Positions 8,419 through 16,432 of a stretch of 35,711 nt of DNA are shown piece after piece. The DNA is from an uncultured Faecalibacterium sp. (GTDB lineage Bacteria > Bacillota > Clostridia > Oscillospirales > Ruminococcaceae): contig CAKTEM010000024.1 of the NCBI GenBank assembly GCA_934548045.1, positions 1-35,711 of the forward strand, written 5' to 3'. Each line of letters starts with the position of its first letter. Position 1 is the stretch's first letter. Under the pieces are notes generated by a model. The model was not told the origin of the DNA, made no database searches, and saw only the letters and a list, made by a program, of their open reading frames with translations. The position numbers were made by a program, and so were the translations under genes.

Positions 8419-8625
8419 ATGGAGTACCGTGTTCTGCGGATCGACGAACAGCTCTACGGCTGTGAGGAACTCGAAGAAGGTCAGCCCGTCTGCTGTGACG
8501 TCCTGCTGGAAGATGCTGATGGCGGCCGCCGGGTCATCGCCTACCCGGACAAGGAGCTGACCGCCCTCGATATTCAGGAGGGCGACCGGGTCGCCCTGAC
8601 CGACCACAAACTGCACAAACTGTAA
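8419..8625 (+). CDS. Small acidic protein, possibly DUF3006-like
   Basis: A 68-residue acidic cytosolic protein. The sequence pattern (RIDEQLYGCEE at the start, a short beta-rich middle, EGDRVAL near the end) resembles small DUF3006-type proteins, but the match is from memory and weak. The ATG at 8419 is used because GGGGG lies 8 bases upstream; a GTG one codon earlier is less well placed. The stop codon overlaps the AAAGGAG ribosome site of the following phosphatase gene, 12 bases away, so the two are co-transcribed. It may be a small partner of that enzyme, which is inference only. Confidence 0.75.
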   Translation: MEYRVLRIDEQLYGCEELEEGQPVCCDVLLEDADGGRRVIAYPDKELTALDIQEGDRVALTDHKLHKL

Positions 8626-8637
8626 AGGAGCAATTCC

Positions 8638-9180
8638 ATGCACAGCATTTATTTTGTCCGTCACGGTGAGACGGTCTGGAACGTTGAAAACAAGATCTGC
8701 GGCATGACCGACAGTCCGCTGACCGAGCATGGCCGCGAGCAGGCAAAACAGACCGGCGAGCTGGTGAAAAACAGCGGTCTGCACATCGACGAAATTTTAT
8801 ACTCTCCGCTCAGCCGTGCTGCCGACACCGCAAAGGCCATCGCCGAGGCCACCGGCATCCCGGCCCGGGAAGAACCCCGGCTCCGGGAACAGTGCTTCGG
8901 CAAATACGAGGGCACTCCCCGAGACGGCGCAGAGTTCAAAATTTCCAAGACCCACTTTGCCGACCGGTACGACGGCGGTGAAAGCATGTTACAGCTCGCT
9001 CAGCGACTCTACAACCTGCTCGACGAACTGAAAGCCGACACCAGCAAGACCTATCTTCTGGTCGCCCACAACGGCATCGCCCGTGTCGTTCAGTCTTACT
9101 TCCACGATATGACGAACGAAGAGTATGCCGCCTTCGGCATCAAAAACTGCGAACTGCGAGAGTTTCAGTTTGACGATTAA
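8638..9180 (+). CDS. Histidine phosphatase (phosphoglycerate mutase-like)
   Basis: A 180-residue histidine phosphatase superfamily enzyme. The RHGE motif (R8, H9) supplies the phospho-accepting histidine. SPLSRAADTAKAIAE carries the second arginine, and the VAHNGIARV motif the second catalytic histidine. The sequence resembles alpha-ribazole phosphatase (CobC) and broad-specificity GpmB-like enzymes, with no cobalamin genes nearby to favour the former. The cytosolic substrate is therefore unknown. It is the second gene of a two-gene operon with the 68-residue protein and ends before a hairpin terminator at 9272-9317. Confidence 0.9.
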   Translation: MHSIYFVRHGETVWNVENKICGMTDSPLTEHGREQAKQTGELVKNSGLHIDEILYSPLSRAADTAKAIAEATGIPAREEPRLREQCFGKYEGTPRDGAEFKISKTHFADRYDGGESMLQLAQRLYNLLDELKADTSKTYLLVAHNGIARVVQSYFHDMTNEEYAAFGIKNCELREFQFDD

Positions 9181-9271
9181 ATGAATTTTTGCGCGAAATT
9201 CTCGACTTTTTTCCATTCTAGCATATACTAGAAATGGGCAAGAATTAGTCAAAGTGTCACCTGTGGCACAA

Positions 9272-9317
9272 AAAACAAAGGAGCTTTTCGCATCGCTGCG
9301 AAAGGCTCCTTTGTTTT
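9272..9317. terminator. Bidirectional terminator
   Basis: A long hairpin AAAACAAAGGAGC ... GGCTCCTTTGTTTT with an inner TTTCGCA/TGCGAAA stem. It separates the phosphatase and the convergent MATE gene, whose stop codon lies within its last bases. Confidence 0.88.
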
Positions 9318-10668
9318 ATACTTTCCGATAATGGAAGACCTTATCCTTTGTGATGAACATATAAATGGTAACGACCAGAGCGGCAAGCTCGGCTGCGGTA
9401 ACAGCCAGCCACACGCCGTCGATGCCGCCCAGCAATTCGGGCAGGGCGAGAACCGCGATGACCTGAAACACAAGTGTCCGCAGGAAGGAGATGAGCGCGC
9501 TCGTCACACCGTCACCCAATGCGGTGAAGAAGGACGAACCGTACACATTGAAGCCCATAATGAAGAAGCTAAGGGCGTACAGGCGGAACGCTCGGCTGGT
9601 GAGTTCCAGCAGGTTCTCATCATAGCCGACAAAGATGCGCGCCACGTACGGAATGATGAACATCGACGCGATCGTCATCACGACAGCGACCACAGCGATG
9701 AGCCGCAGGCTCTTCCGGTACAGATTGTTGACTTCCTTGTGGTTCCGCGCACCGTAATGGTAGCTGACGATGGGCGCACTGCCGACAGCGTAGCCAACGA
9801 AGACGGCTACGAACAGAAACGCTGCGTACATAATGACGCCGTAAGCGGCGACACCATCCTCACCGGCAAAGCGGAGGAGCTGATAGTTATAGAGGATGTT
9901 CACCAGCGACATCGAGAGGTTCGTCATCAGCTCAGAAGAGCCGTTGATGCAGGCGTTCAGCAGGACGCGGCCCTCAAACTTGGGTTTGATGAGGTGCAGG
10001 CGGCTGCTATTCTTCTTATCAATAAAATAGAAGACCGGCAGAACGCCGCCGACCAGCTGGCTGATAAAGGTCGCGATGGCCGCACCGGCAACGCCCCATT
10101 TCAGGACGCCAACCAGCAGGACGTCCAGAACCATATTCGTGCAGCCTGCGCCGACCGTAAAGGCAAAGCCCAGCTGCGGCTTTTCTGCCGTCACGAAAAA
10201 GCTCTGGAACATGTTCTGCCAGATAAAGGTTGGGACGGATACCAGCAGGATGCTGCCATAGGTCACGGCATATTCCAGCATCTCGCCCTTTGCTCCCAGC
10301 AGCTGTGCCACAGGGCGGACAATGATAAGGCCCAGAATGGTCATTACAATGCCGACGCCGAACGCTGTCCAGACGAAAAGACTGAAAAAGCGGTCTGCTT
10401 TTTTCTCGTCGCCCTCGCCGAGGGTGATGCCAACGATGGCACTGCCTCCGGTACCCAGCATGAAGCCGACCGTACCGATGAGCATCGGCAGGGGCATGAT
10501 GAGGTTAACGGCCGCGAACGCAGTCTTACCGACAAAGTTTGAGACGCACAGGCCGTCGACGATGCCATAAATGGAGGTGAACAGCATGGTGCCGATGCAG
10601 GGCAGCACGAACCGTATTAGACGTGAATAATCAAAATGGTCAGACAATTGGATGGTTTGCTTGGACAT
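9316..10668 (-). CDS. MATE family efflux protein (second copy type)
   Basis: A 450-residue MATE exporter with about 12 membrane segments: VLPCIGTMLFTSIYGIVDGLCVSNFVGKTAFAAVN in the first helices, GTGGSAIVGITLGEGDEKKA after them, and the repeated topology in the C-terminal half. It is clearly distinct from the MATE protein at 2879 and resembles MepA-type multidrug exporters. The start has AAAAGGAG 7 bases upstream. The gene is preceded by a strong promoter and a roughly 110-base structured, U-run-ended leader, so its expression is probably controlled by premature termination. The inducing ligand and the exported compound are unknown. Confidence 0.93.
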   Translation of the reverse strand: MSKQTIQLSDHFDYSRLIRFVLPCIGTMLFTSIYGIVDGLCVSNFVGKTAFAAVNLIMPLPMLIGTVGFMLGTGGSAIVGITLGEGDEKKADRFFSLFVWTAFGVGIVMTILGLIIVRPVAQLLGAKGEMLEYAVTYGSILLVSVPTFIWQNMFQSFFVTAEKPQLGFAFTVGAGCTNMVLDVLLVGVLKWGVAGAAIATFISQLVGGVLPVFYFIDKKNSSRLHLIKPKFEGRVLLNACINGSSELMTNLSMSLVNILYNYQLLRFAGEDGVAAYGVIMYAAFLFVAVFVGYAVGSAPIVSYHYGARNHKEVNNLYRKSLRLIAVVAVVMTIASMFIIPYVARIFVGYDENLLELTSRAFRLYALSFFIMGFNVYGSSFFTALGDGVTSALISFLRTLVFQVIAVLALPELLGGIDGVWLAVTAAELAALVVTIYMFITKDKVFHYRKV

Positions 10669-10694
10669 AACTTCTCCTTTTGGTTTTTAGGCAT

Positions 10695-10817
10695 AAAAAA
10701 GGCCGGACAAGACCGTGTTCCGTGCGTGTTCCCTCTTCTGCTGTTCTGTTACGTCCAGCACAGCCTCCGGGAAACGCAGTCCGCGGCATCTTATCCGGCC
10801 TTTCAATTACGTTGAAA
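10695..10817 (-). ncRNA. Candidate structured leader RNA / attenuator upstream of MATE gene
   Basis: Read on the minus strand, a small hairpin (arms 10801-10806 and 10812-10817, loop CGTAA) is followed by a 15-base closing stem: 10789-10803 pairs with 10698-10712, with a single U-G wobble. Directly after it comes a U-run (10695-10700), as in an intrinsic terminator. Inside, a 9-pair stem (GCGTTTCCC with GGGAACACGC, one bulge) and an apical hairpin (GCTG-TG-CTG / CAG-AA-CAGC, loop GACGTAA) form a rod broken by purine-rich asymmetric internal loops. It lies between a consensus promoter and the MATE start. I do not recognise it as ykkC/guanidine, c-di-GMP, THF, SRP or 6S RNA. It could be a riboswitch, a protein-controlled attenuator or a free small RNA. 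Confidence 0.6.
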
Positions 10818-10840
10818 CAGCCCTCCGATGAGTAAAAAAG

Positions 10841-10869
10841 AGTATACCAAAGTTTATTTTTCCTGTCAA
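10841..10869 (-). promoter_or_regulatory. Promoter of MATE leader RNA
   Basis: Minus strand TTGACA (10864-10869), 17 bases, TATACT (10841-10846) with TGG before it. Transcription would begin near 10834, about 30 bases before the structured element. Confidence 0.8.
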
Positions 10870-11008
10870 GCATCGCTGTTCTGCGCATCTTGCCGCCCAT
10901 TGCACCCCCACAGCTCCGGGGGGTTCAGGTCATCCGCTTCCATACAAAAAATATTTTCGGTTTTCCTTTACAATTTCAGACTCTTTTTGTCGAAACCGCC
11001 CGGAATCA

Positions 11009-11037
11009 TTGACGAACTGTGCATTTTTTTGTATACT
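11009..11037 (+). promoter_or_regulatory. Promoter of abrB-type operon
   Basis: TTGACG (11009-11014), 17 bases, TATACT (11032-11037). A leader of about 100 bases precedes the ATG at 11144. Confidence 0.75.
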
Positions 11038-11143
11038 GGGTGGGAAGATGTGGCATATTTTTCCTACAAGCTGTTCCCACATTTTGACCTGCGGAAAAAC
11101 CGCCAAAACATCAGCAGTATAGGATAAAGGAGAAACGCACATT

Positions 11144-11395
11144 ATGAAAACAACCGGTATCGTTCGCGGCATCGACGCTCTGGGACGGATCGTCCTGCCC
11201 AAGGAGCTGCGCACCAGTATGCGTCTGAACGCAGATGCCAAGCTCGAGATCTTTGTGGAGGGGGATTCCATCATCCTCAAGAAGTACCGTCCGGCAGGCA
11301 GCTGCGATTTCTGCGGCGAAGTGGATGAAAAATCCGTCCAGTTCGCAGGATACTGCATCTGCCCGGCCTGCCGCAAAAAGATCAGTGCACTTTGA
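11144..11395 (+). CDS. AbrB/SpoVT-family transition-state regulator with zinc ribbon
   Basis: An 83-residue DNA-binding protein. Residues 1-47 are the swapped-hairpin AbrB domain (GIVRGIDALGRIVLPKELR, then a beta strand ending IILKKY). The C-terminal half carries CDFC (54-57) and CPAC (73-76), a likely zinc ribbon seen in many Clostridia homologues. Such proteins act as dimers or tetramers and globally repress stationary-phase genes. AAAGGAG lies 10 bases before the ATG. A lipase-like gene follows after 24 bases with its own ribosome site, so both are probably on one transcript. The upstream leader of about 100 bases suggests extra control. Confidence 0.92.
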   Translation: MKTTGIVRGIDALGRIVLPKELRTSMRLNADAKLEIFVEGDSIILKKYRPAGSCDFCGEVDEKSVQFAGYCICPACRKKISAL

Positions 11396-11419
11396 TTTCC
11401 TGTTAAAGGAGACTCTCTC

Positions 11420-12352
11420 ATGAGCCAAATGACCGACTTCACCCTGCCTTCCACCGTTCCCGGCCGGACGCTCCACGCGTTCCGCTGCGTACCGGAAGGA
11501 GAGGTACGCGCCATCGTTCAGTTATCACACGGAATGGTGGAATTCATCGACCGTTACAAGCCGCTGGCGGAATATCTGGCCGCCCGCGGTATTCTTGTCA
11601 CTGGCCACGACCACCTCGGCCACGGCGGTTCCATCCGCACCAAGGACGATTACGGCTACTTCGCCGAGCCGGACGGCAACCGCGCCGTTCTGGACGACCT
11701 GCACGCCATGACCGTTCTGACAAAAAAGCTCTATCCCGGTGTTCCTTATTTCCTGTTGGGTCACAGCATGGGTTCGTTCTATGCGCGGCAGTACCTCTGT
11801 GAGTACGGCGATGAGCTGGACGGTGCCATCATCATGGGGACCGGCTTCCAGCCCAAGGCTCTTGTCATGCTGGCAAAGACGGTCTGCCGGGTGCTGGCGG
11901 TCTTCTTTGGCTGGCAGCACCGGAGCAACCTCGTCAAGAACCTGTCCTTCCTCGGGTACAACAAGGGCTTGGAGGGCCGGACGCCCCACGACTGGCTGAA
12001 CCGTGACCAGAGCGAAGTGGACAAGTACCGTGCGGACGAACGCTGTATGTTCACCTTCACCCTGAACGCCTATTACAGCATGTTCACCGGCATCCTGCGG
12101 CTGTACGACACCGATTTTCTGAACCGGATGCCGAAAGACCTGCCGCTTCTCTTCCTCGCTGGTGATGCCGACCCGGTGGGCGAACAGGGCAAGGGCGTGA
12201 AGCGCGCCATCGACAGCCTGAAAGCCGTCGGCGTGAAGAACATCGAGCTGAAGCTCTATCCCGGTGCGCGGCACGAACTGCTGGTGGAGACGAACAAACT
12301 CGAGGTTTTTGCCGATATCGGGAACTGGCTGGATAAACAACTGAATCATTGA
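11420..12352 (+). CDS. Alpha/beta hydrolase, lysophospholipase/monoacylglycerol lipase type
   Basis: A 310-residue serine hydrolase of the Hydrolase_4/serine aminopeptidase S33 family. The nucleophile elbow GHSMGS gives S116. The oxyanion loop is LSHGMVEF (35-42) and GHDHLGHGGS precedes the elbow. The acid is probably D249 or D251 in AGDADPVG, and H285 in PGARHELL completes the triad. There is no signal peptide, so it acts in the cytosol or at the inner membrane face, most likely on monoacylglycerols or lysophospholipids. It is co-transcribed with the AbrB-type regulator and ends at a strong terminator. Confidence 0.9.
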   Translation: MSQMTDFTLPSTVPGRTLHAFRCVPEGEVRAIVQLSHGMVEFIDRYKPLAEYLAARGILVTGHDHLGHGGSIRTKDDYGYFAEPDGNRAVLDDLHAMTVLTKKLYPGVPYFLLGHSMGSFYARQYLCEYGDELDGAIIMGTGFQPKALVMLAKTVCRVLAVFFGWQHRSNLVKNLSFLGYNKGLEGRTPHDWLNRDQSEVDKYRADERCMFTFTLNAYYSMFTGILRLYDTDFLNRMPKDLPLLFLAGDADPVGEQGKGVKRAIDSLKAVGVKNIELKLYPGARHELLVETNKLEVFADIGNWLDKQLNH

Positions 12353-12354
12353 CA

Positions 12355-12412
12355 CAAAAACGCCGCCCGGCGAGATGCAGCTGAATCTCTCGCCGGGCGG
12401 CAATCGTTTTTG
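12355..12412. terminator. Bidirectional terminator
   Basis: A perfect 14-base GC-rich stem (12362-12375 with 12388-12401) with an A-run before and a T-run after it, between convergent genes. Confidence 0.9.
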
Positions 12413-12437
12413 ATTTTAATTTCAGATGATTTTAAGC

Positions 12438-13037
12438 TCAGATCTTGTTTGCACGCTTCAGGACAAAGGTACGGGCCTCGTTCTTTGCAAAGTACGGCGT
12501 GTACTTGATTTTGAGCTGCTCCCAGTTGCTCGGAACGATTGCAAATGCTTTGATGCAGCCAGTCTTACCCGGCTCCAATTCACCGAGGACACCAAAGTCG
12601 ATGGTTCCACTCGATGCTGTCCGATAACCGATATCCGCATGATAAATCGTTCTGCCATTACTGTCTGTGATTGCAAAATCACTTTCTGCCAGACTGCCGT
12701 AATTGTTGTTGTAGATAGCCTTGATAACATCCGACAGCTTATCCGCCGTGGTATTGCCCATCCGAATCGTCTCATCCGAATTGTTCTCAATACCAACGCA
12801 GATCTGGATCATGGTCTTGTTGTTGTAGTTTCCAACAATACCAGCGATCGGATCCTGCTCATAACCCAGCAGCGTAACCTTGACTTTGCCGACCGTAGCC
12901 GCCACATTCTGGCCATAGGTCTTTCCGTCATCGGTACCGCCGCCTGCGCATCCAGTCAGGAGACCGCCTGCTGCTACCGCCAGAACTGTAACGCCAGCGC
13001 ATTTCATAAAGTCACGACGTGAGAAGTTGTATGCCAT
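12438..13037 (-). CDS. Putative Tat-exported lipoprotein with Ig-like (DUF4352-type) domain
   Basis: A 199-residue protein. The N-terminus SRRDFMK (6-12) fits the twin-arginine signal pattern, a hydrophobic segment follows, and LLTGC puts a lipobox cysteine at C30, so export and lipid anchoring to the outer face of the membrane are expected. The mature part looks beta-sandwich-like: GKVKVTLLGYEQ, then MIQICVGIENNSDETI, ITDSNGRTIY, and LEPGKTGCIKAFAIVP, the arrangement of telokin-like DUF4352 lipoproteins. AAAGGAGG lies well placed before the ATG. It is a single gene between a terminator and its own promoter. Whether this organism has a TatAC system cannot be told here. The function is unknown. 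Confidence 0.8.
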   Translation of the reverse strand: MAYNFSRRDFMKCAGVTVLAVAAGGLLTGCAGGGTDDGKTYGQNVAATVGKVKVTLLGYEQDPIAGIVGNYNNKTMIQICVGIENNSDETIRMGNTTADKLSDVIKAIYNNNYGSLAESDFAITDSNGRTIYHADIGYRTASSGTIDFGVLGELEPGKTGCIKAFAIVPSNWEQLKIKYTPYFAKNEARTFVLKRANKI

Positions 13038-13121
13038 AAAACAGTGCCTCCTTTTTGTTCTATATTATGCTTGTTTTTTGGCTTTTTTCCGGGAGTGTCA
13101 AAAGTGTCTCCCTCTGCCTTT

Positions 13122-13149
13122 ATCATACCAAAAGCCGACAAAAAATCAA
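13122..13149 (-). promoter_or_regulatory. Promoter of Tat-type lipoprotein gene
   Basis: Minus strand TTGATT (13144-13149), 16 bases, TATGAT (13122-13127) with an upstream TGG extension. Confidence 0.55.
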
Positions 13150-13325
13150 GTGGATTTTTTCATTAAAAAGGACGCTGTACCCTGATTTTATACCAAATTA
13201 AAGTAAAGATTTTTTGCTTTTGCCCCCGAAACCCATCAAACCGCCCGGAAAAAGGCCGAATTTTCAGCACAGATGCACAAGAGGGATATCCAACTTTTGT
13301 CTAAAAAATAGAAAATGGGCTTTTA

Positions 13326-13368
13326 CGCCAAAACAGCCGTTCTATCCGGTTGGGATAAAACGGCTGTT
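13326..13368 (-). terminator. Terminator of flippase gene
   Basis: AACAGCCGTTCTATCC (13332-13347) pairs with GGGATAAAACGGCTGTT (13352-13368) around GGTT; the minus strand continues with TTTT. Confidence 0.8.
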
Positions 13369-13377
13369 GAAGTTTTC

Positions 13378-14874
13378 TCAGGCAGTCTTTTTGCCCTTCG
13401 CCCAACGGTCAACGGCGTTCACGATGGCCTTGCCACGGCGGCCGAGGAGCTTCGGCAGCAGCAGGCGCGCCATCATCCAGACACCAGCGAAGTTGTACAG
13501 GATAATGAACAGGGTGATAAGGCCCGTCCACAGACCATAGAGCGGCGGCTCTGCCAGAAGCAGAAGTGCCTCGCCTGCGAGGACGCCAAAGTTAATGACA
13601 ACGCGCAGCGGATGGATGCTCATGCCGATCATGTTGTGGGCATCGATGGCACGCAGGGTAAACACGATGCCAAGGCCGAGGAAGGATGCGTAGGTCGCGC
13701 CCACAGGGCCCCACCACTTGATAAAGAAGTAGTTCATGATGCAGTTGCTCACCGCACCGGCAAGCATCGTCCAAAGGCTGTGGGTCGACTTCTTATTGAC
13801 GACATAGGCACTGTTCAGGAACTGGTTAAAACAGCTGCAGGTGGACGCCAGCGCGAGGAACGGCACGAAATGCCACGAGTAGTAATAGTTCGATTTCATG
13901 ACGTGCATGACCGGGCGGCAGAGCCAGATGATACCGGCCGCGCAGCAGAACAGCACGCTGGAATAGGTGCGGAAAATCTTGGTGAAGAACGCCGCTCTGC
14001 CCTCTTCCTCGGTGACAGCCGACAGCTGCCATGCGTCATAGAAGATCAGGCCCAGCGTCGTCAGGATGGTCGGCAGGAAGTAGCCGGTCGAGAGCAGGCC
14101 GCTCCATGCCTCGCCGCTGTGACCCTCGATGCCGTCGCACATCTCACGGACAAAGAAGAGGTCGGATGCGTTGATGACCCAGAAGCTGATCTGTGCTGGG
14201 ATCATCGGCAGGGAAAACTTGAGCATCTGCCGCCAGAGATTTTTGTTCAGGCCCTTCAGCTCGACGAAGTTCCAGAGCTTGCCGGTCACGCAGAGGAAAA
14301 GGACGCTGACGAGGTCGCCGCTGATGATGGCCAGCAGATAGCCGTTTGCGCCCCAGTGGAAGCCCACCAGATAGAGGACATAGAACATCAATGTCGCAAA
14401 GGTACACAGGATGCCGTCCACAGCGACCAGCTTGTTCCACTGGCGGCTGCGGACGAACTGGGTACACAGGGTGCGCAGGCAGCTCATGAGGACGTAGATA
14501 TAAATCAGGAAACCGTACTGCGCCATATCGGGCAGGAACTGCGCCACCGGCCAGCACAATACCAGAATACCGAAGCCGCCCAGAATGGTGAGCAGGCCGT
14601 TCGTGAAGACCTGCTTTTCGCTGTTGCCCTTATCCAGACCGAACCGGATGATGGCGTTGGACATGCCCATCGAGACAAAGGGGATGAGCAGGTTTGCGTA
14701 CTGACTCAGGATCTTCGCCAGACCAAGGTCGGAGATCTCGGCCATCGCGTAGGTCAGAAACGGCTGAACGATGAGGGTCAGCAGTTTCGACGAGAAGCTT
14801 GAGATCGCAAAGATAAGTGTATTTCCGGCCAGCTTGCTGTATTTGTCAGAGCCGGATGTTTTTTCGTTTGCCAA
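13378..14874 (-). CDS. Polysaccharide flippase-like (Wzx/MVF) membrane protein
   Basis: A 498-residue polytopic membrane protein of the MOP superfamily, polysaccharide-transporter branch. The first helix region (KLAGNTLIFAISSFSSKLLTLIVQPFLTYAM) and the pattern of about 12-14 helices match Wzx-type lipid-linked glycan flippases, which move undecaprenyl-linked units across the membrane for capsule, teichoic acid or exopolysaccharide assembly. The start is an unusual TTG at 14874 with GGGAGGG about 9 bases upstream; no ATG is placed as well. No glycosyltransferase genes are adjacent, so the glycan is unknown. A repeat with two hairpins separates it from the upstream metallopeptidase gene. Confidence 0.88.
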   Translation of the reverse strand: MANEKTSGSDKYSKLAGNTLIFAISSFSSKLLTLIVQPFLTYAMAEISDLGLAKILSQYANLLIPFVSMGMSNAIIRFGLDKGNSEKQVFTNGLLTILGGFGILVLCWPVAQFLPDMAQYGFLIYIYVLMSCLRTLCTQFVRSRQWNKLVAVDGILCTFATLMFYVLYLVGFHWGANGYLLAIISGDLVSVLFLCVTGKLWNFVELKGLNKNLWRQMLKFSLPMIPAQISFWVINASDLFFVREMCDGIEGHSGEAWSGLLSTGYFLPTILTTLGLIFYDAWQLSAVTEEEGRAAFFTKIFRTYSSVLFCCAAGIIWLCRPVMHVMKSNYYYSWHFVPFLALASTCSCFNQFLNSAYVVNKKSTHSLWTMLAGAVSNCIMNYFFIKWWGPVGATYASFLGLGIVFTLRAIDAHNMIGMSIHPLRVVINFGVLAGEALLLLAEPPLYGLWTGLITLFIILYNFAGVWMMARLLLPKLLGRRGKAIVNAVDRWAKGKKTA

Positions 14875-14917
14875 GGGTTCTTTCCCTCCCTATTTGTTAT
14901 TCCAGATTTCCTCACAG

Positions 14918-14961
14918 CAGCTTCCCCTTGAGGGGAAGCTGTCAGCGAATGGATTCGCTGA
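14918..14961. repeat. Double-hairpin REP-like intergenic repeat
   Basis: Two adjoining perfect hairpins: CAGCTTCCCC-TTGA-GGGGAAGCTG (14918-14941) and TCAGCGAAT-GG-ATTCGCTGA (14942-14961), followed by CGGATGAGG. This arrangement resembles a family of short intergenic repeats that I recall in gut Clostridia. Only one copy lies in this window. Confidence 0.65.
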
Positions 14962-14975
14962 CGGATGAGGTGTTT

Positions 14976-15527
14976 TTATTGTTTTAATAGTTCTCTCCGG
15001 GCCTTCCAGTCCGGCAGAAGCTTTTCCACTTCCGCCCAGAACGCCCGGCTGTGGTTCGGCACAAGAAAATGGCAGTACTCATGTACTACCACATAGATCT
15101 GCGCCGCCGCAGGCATATTGCAGAGTTGGAGCGCGAAGGTGATCTGCCGCTTTGAGATATCGCAGACGCCCCATTTGCTGCTCATATCCCGTACTTTGAT
15201 GACGGGCCGCTGTCCGCCCAGCACCTGCGCGAAGGCCGGATAGACTTGTTCGCTCATGGCCGTGAACCGTGCCATTGCCTCCGCCTTGGATGGAAGCGGC
15301 TGGCTGGCTTCCCGTTCCGCACGGGCTTTTTGCTCTGCCTGCGTTTTTCGTATCCAATCCGCCTGTTCGGTCACGAACCGGTCGGCCTGTTCCCAATCCG
15401 TTCGCATCGGGATGCTGACCGCCACCGTTCCGTCTGAGCGGACATGCAGGTTGAGCCGCTTCACTTTCTTGCGTGTGGCTTCATAGGTGATATCGGCTGC
15501 TGTCCGGAGCATCATGCTTTGCGGCAT
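14976..15527 (-). CDS. YgjP/DUF45-like zinc metallopeptidase
   Basis: A 183-residue protein of the YgjP-like (DUF45, M48-related) metallopeptidase family. The zinc motif HEYCH lies within VVVHEYCHFLVPNHSRAFW, with the downstream NHS..FW signature of this family. The SSKWGVCDISKRQITFALQL strand region before it is also typical. The N-terminal part, ITYEATRKKVKRLNLHVRSDGTVAVSIP, is the usual beta-rich lead. The gene overlaps the 3' end of the upstream EamA gene by 16 bases, and a GGAGG inside that gene serves as its ribosome site, so translation is coupled. It is cytosolic; the substrate is unknown. Confidence 0.9.
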   Translation of the reverse strand: MPQSMMLRTAADITYEATRKKVKRLNLHVRSDGTVAVSIPMRTDWEQADRFVTEQADWIRKTQAEQKARAEREASQPLPSKAEAMARFTAMSEQVYPAFAQVLGGQRPVIKVRDMSSKWGVCDISKRQITFALQLCNMPAAAQIYVVVHEYCHFLVPNHSRAFWAEVEKLLPDWKARRELLKQ

Positions 15528-16432
15528 TTCAGCCAGTCCTCCACCGGAAGCTGTGCCAGCACGACGGCGGCAAAAATGAGGGCGCAGCCGACGCTCTCAC
15601 GCATCGAAAGGCTCTGATGCAGGATGAGCCAGCCGCCCAGTGCGCTGAACACGCTTTCCATGCACATGATAAGGCTTGCAATGGCCGGGTGCAGGTCACG
15701 CTGTCCGACGATCTGGAGCGTGTAAGCCACACCGCTGGAGAAGACGCCGCAGTAGAGGATGGGCAGGGCGTTCTCGCCGAACTCGGCGATGCCGGGTGTC
15801 TCGAACAGGAACGCTGCAATACTGCTCTCGACCGCCACTACGAAGAATTGCAGCAGGCTCAGCCGAACGCCGTCCACCTGCGGTGCGAAGTGGTCGATGG
15901 ACAAAATCTGAAAGCTGAACAGCACCGCGCAGAGCAGCAGGATGAGGTCGCTCAGCTCGATGCCGCCGAAGCCGTTCTTCATGCAGAGCATGTACAGGCC
16001 GGCCACCGAGATGAGCATACTGACCCAGAGCTGCGGACTGTTCTTCCGGCCCAGTGCCAGCCCGAACACCGGGACCAGCACCACATACATGGCCGTCAGG
16101 AACGCCGACTTCGCGGTCGAGTCCGGGTTGAGGGTGATGCCGATCTGCTGCGCCGCCGAGGCGGCGAACAGGAAGGTTCCGCAGATGAGGCTTGCTTTCA
16201 GCAGGTTTTTTTTCTCCTCGCCCTTCGGCCAGCCATAGGATGCACCCTGTTTGCGGTGGATGGCGTCAAAGGCGTAGACAGTTGGCAGCAGAACGACCAC
16301 CGCCAGCCAGCTCCGCCCGGCAAGGAACGAGTAGGCACCCATTCCGGCACCGACGCTCTGCGCCACGAACGCCGTACCCCAGATGAAGGAGCAGAGCAGC
16401 AACAGCAGAGAGTTTTTGGTCTGGGTATTCAT
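15512..16432 (-). CDS. EamA/DMT-family transporter
   Basis: A 306-residue membrane protein with ten predicted helices in two EamA repeats; the first repeat starts LLLLLCSFIWGTAFVAQSVG, and the second includes SGVAYTLQIVGQRDLHPAIASLIMCMESVFSALGGWLIL. The drug/metabolite transporter superfamily exports or exchanges small metabolites such as amino acids or nucleotide-related compounds. Its ATG shares one base with the stop of the upstream lipoprotein gene (TGATG), and its own 3' end overlaps the metallopeptidase gene, so the three genes form a translationally coupled operon. The substrate is unknown. Confidence 0.92.
   Translation of the reverse strand: MNTQTKNSLLLLLCSFIWGTAFVAQSVGAGMGAYSFLAGRSWLAVVVLLPTVYAFDAIHRKQGASYGWPKGEEKKNLLKASLICGTFLFAASAAQQIGITLNPDSTAKSAFLTAMYVVLVPVFGLALGRKNSPQLWVSMLISVAGLYMLCMKNGFGGIELSDLILLLCAVLFSFQILSIDHFAPQVDGVRLSLLQFFVVAVESSIAAFLFETPGIAEFGENALPILYCGVFSSGVAYTLQIVGQRDLHPAIASLIMCMESVFSALGGWLILHQSLSMRESVGCALIFAAVVLAQLPVEDWLKCRKA

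Larger units (their letters stand above)
13038..13377. other. Intergenic region between lipoprotein and flippase genes
   Basis: A 340-base stretch without a credible gene. It holds the lipoprotein promoter near 13122-13149 and the flippase terminator at 13326-13368. The middle is AT-rich and shows nothing else I can name. Confidence 0.6.

Noticed and set aside
9213..9238. Imperfect hairpin CCATTCTAG...CTAGAAATGG as a regulatory RNA
   Set aside because: It lies in a short convergent intergenic gap just before a strong terminator, has no promoter of its own and no U-run; nothing supports a function.
10695..10817. SRP RNA, 6S RNA, guanidine (ykkC) or c-di-GMP riboswitch identity for the MATE leader
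   Set aside because: The SRP GGAA-loop core, the 6S bubble arrangement, and the conserved ykkC and GEMM sequences are not present on either strand as far as I can read.
10640..10900. 86-codon frame through the MATE leader as a leader peptide
   Set aside because: It runs through the promoter, the structured RNA and past the MATE start, with no ribosome site at its ATGs. RNA structure explains the region better.
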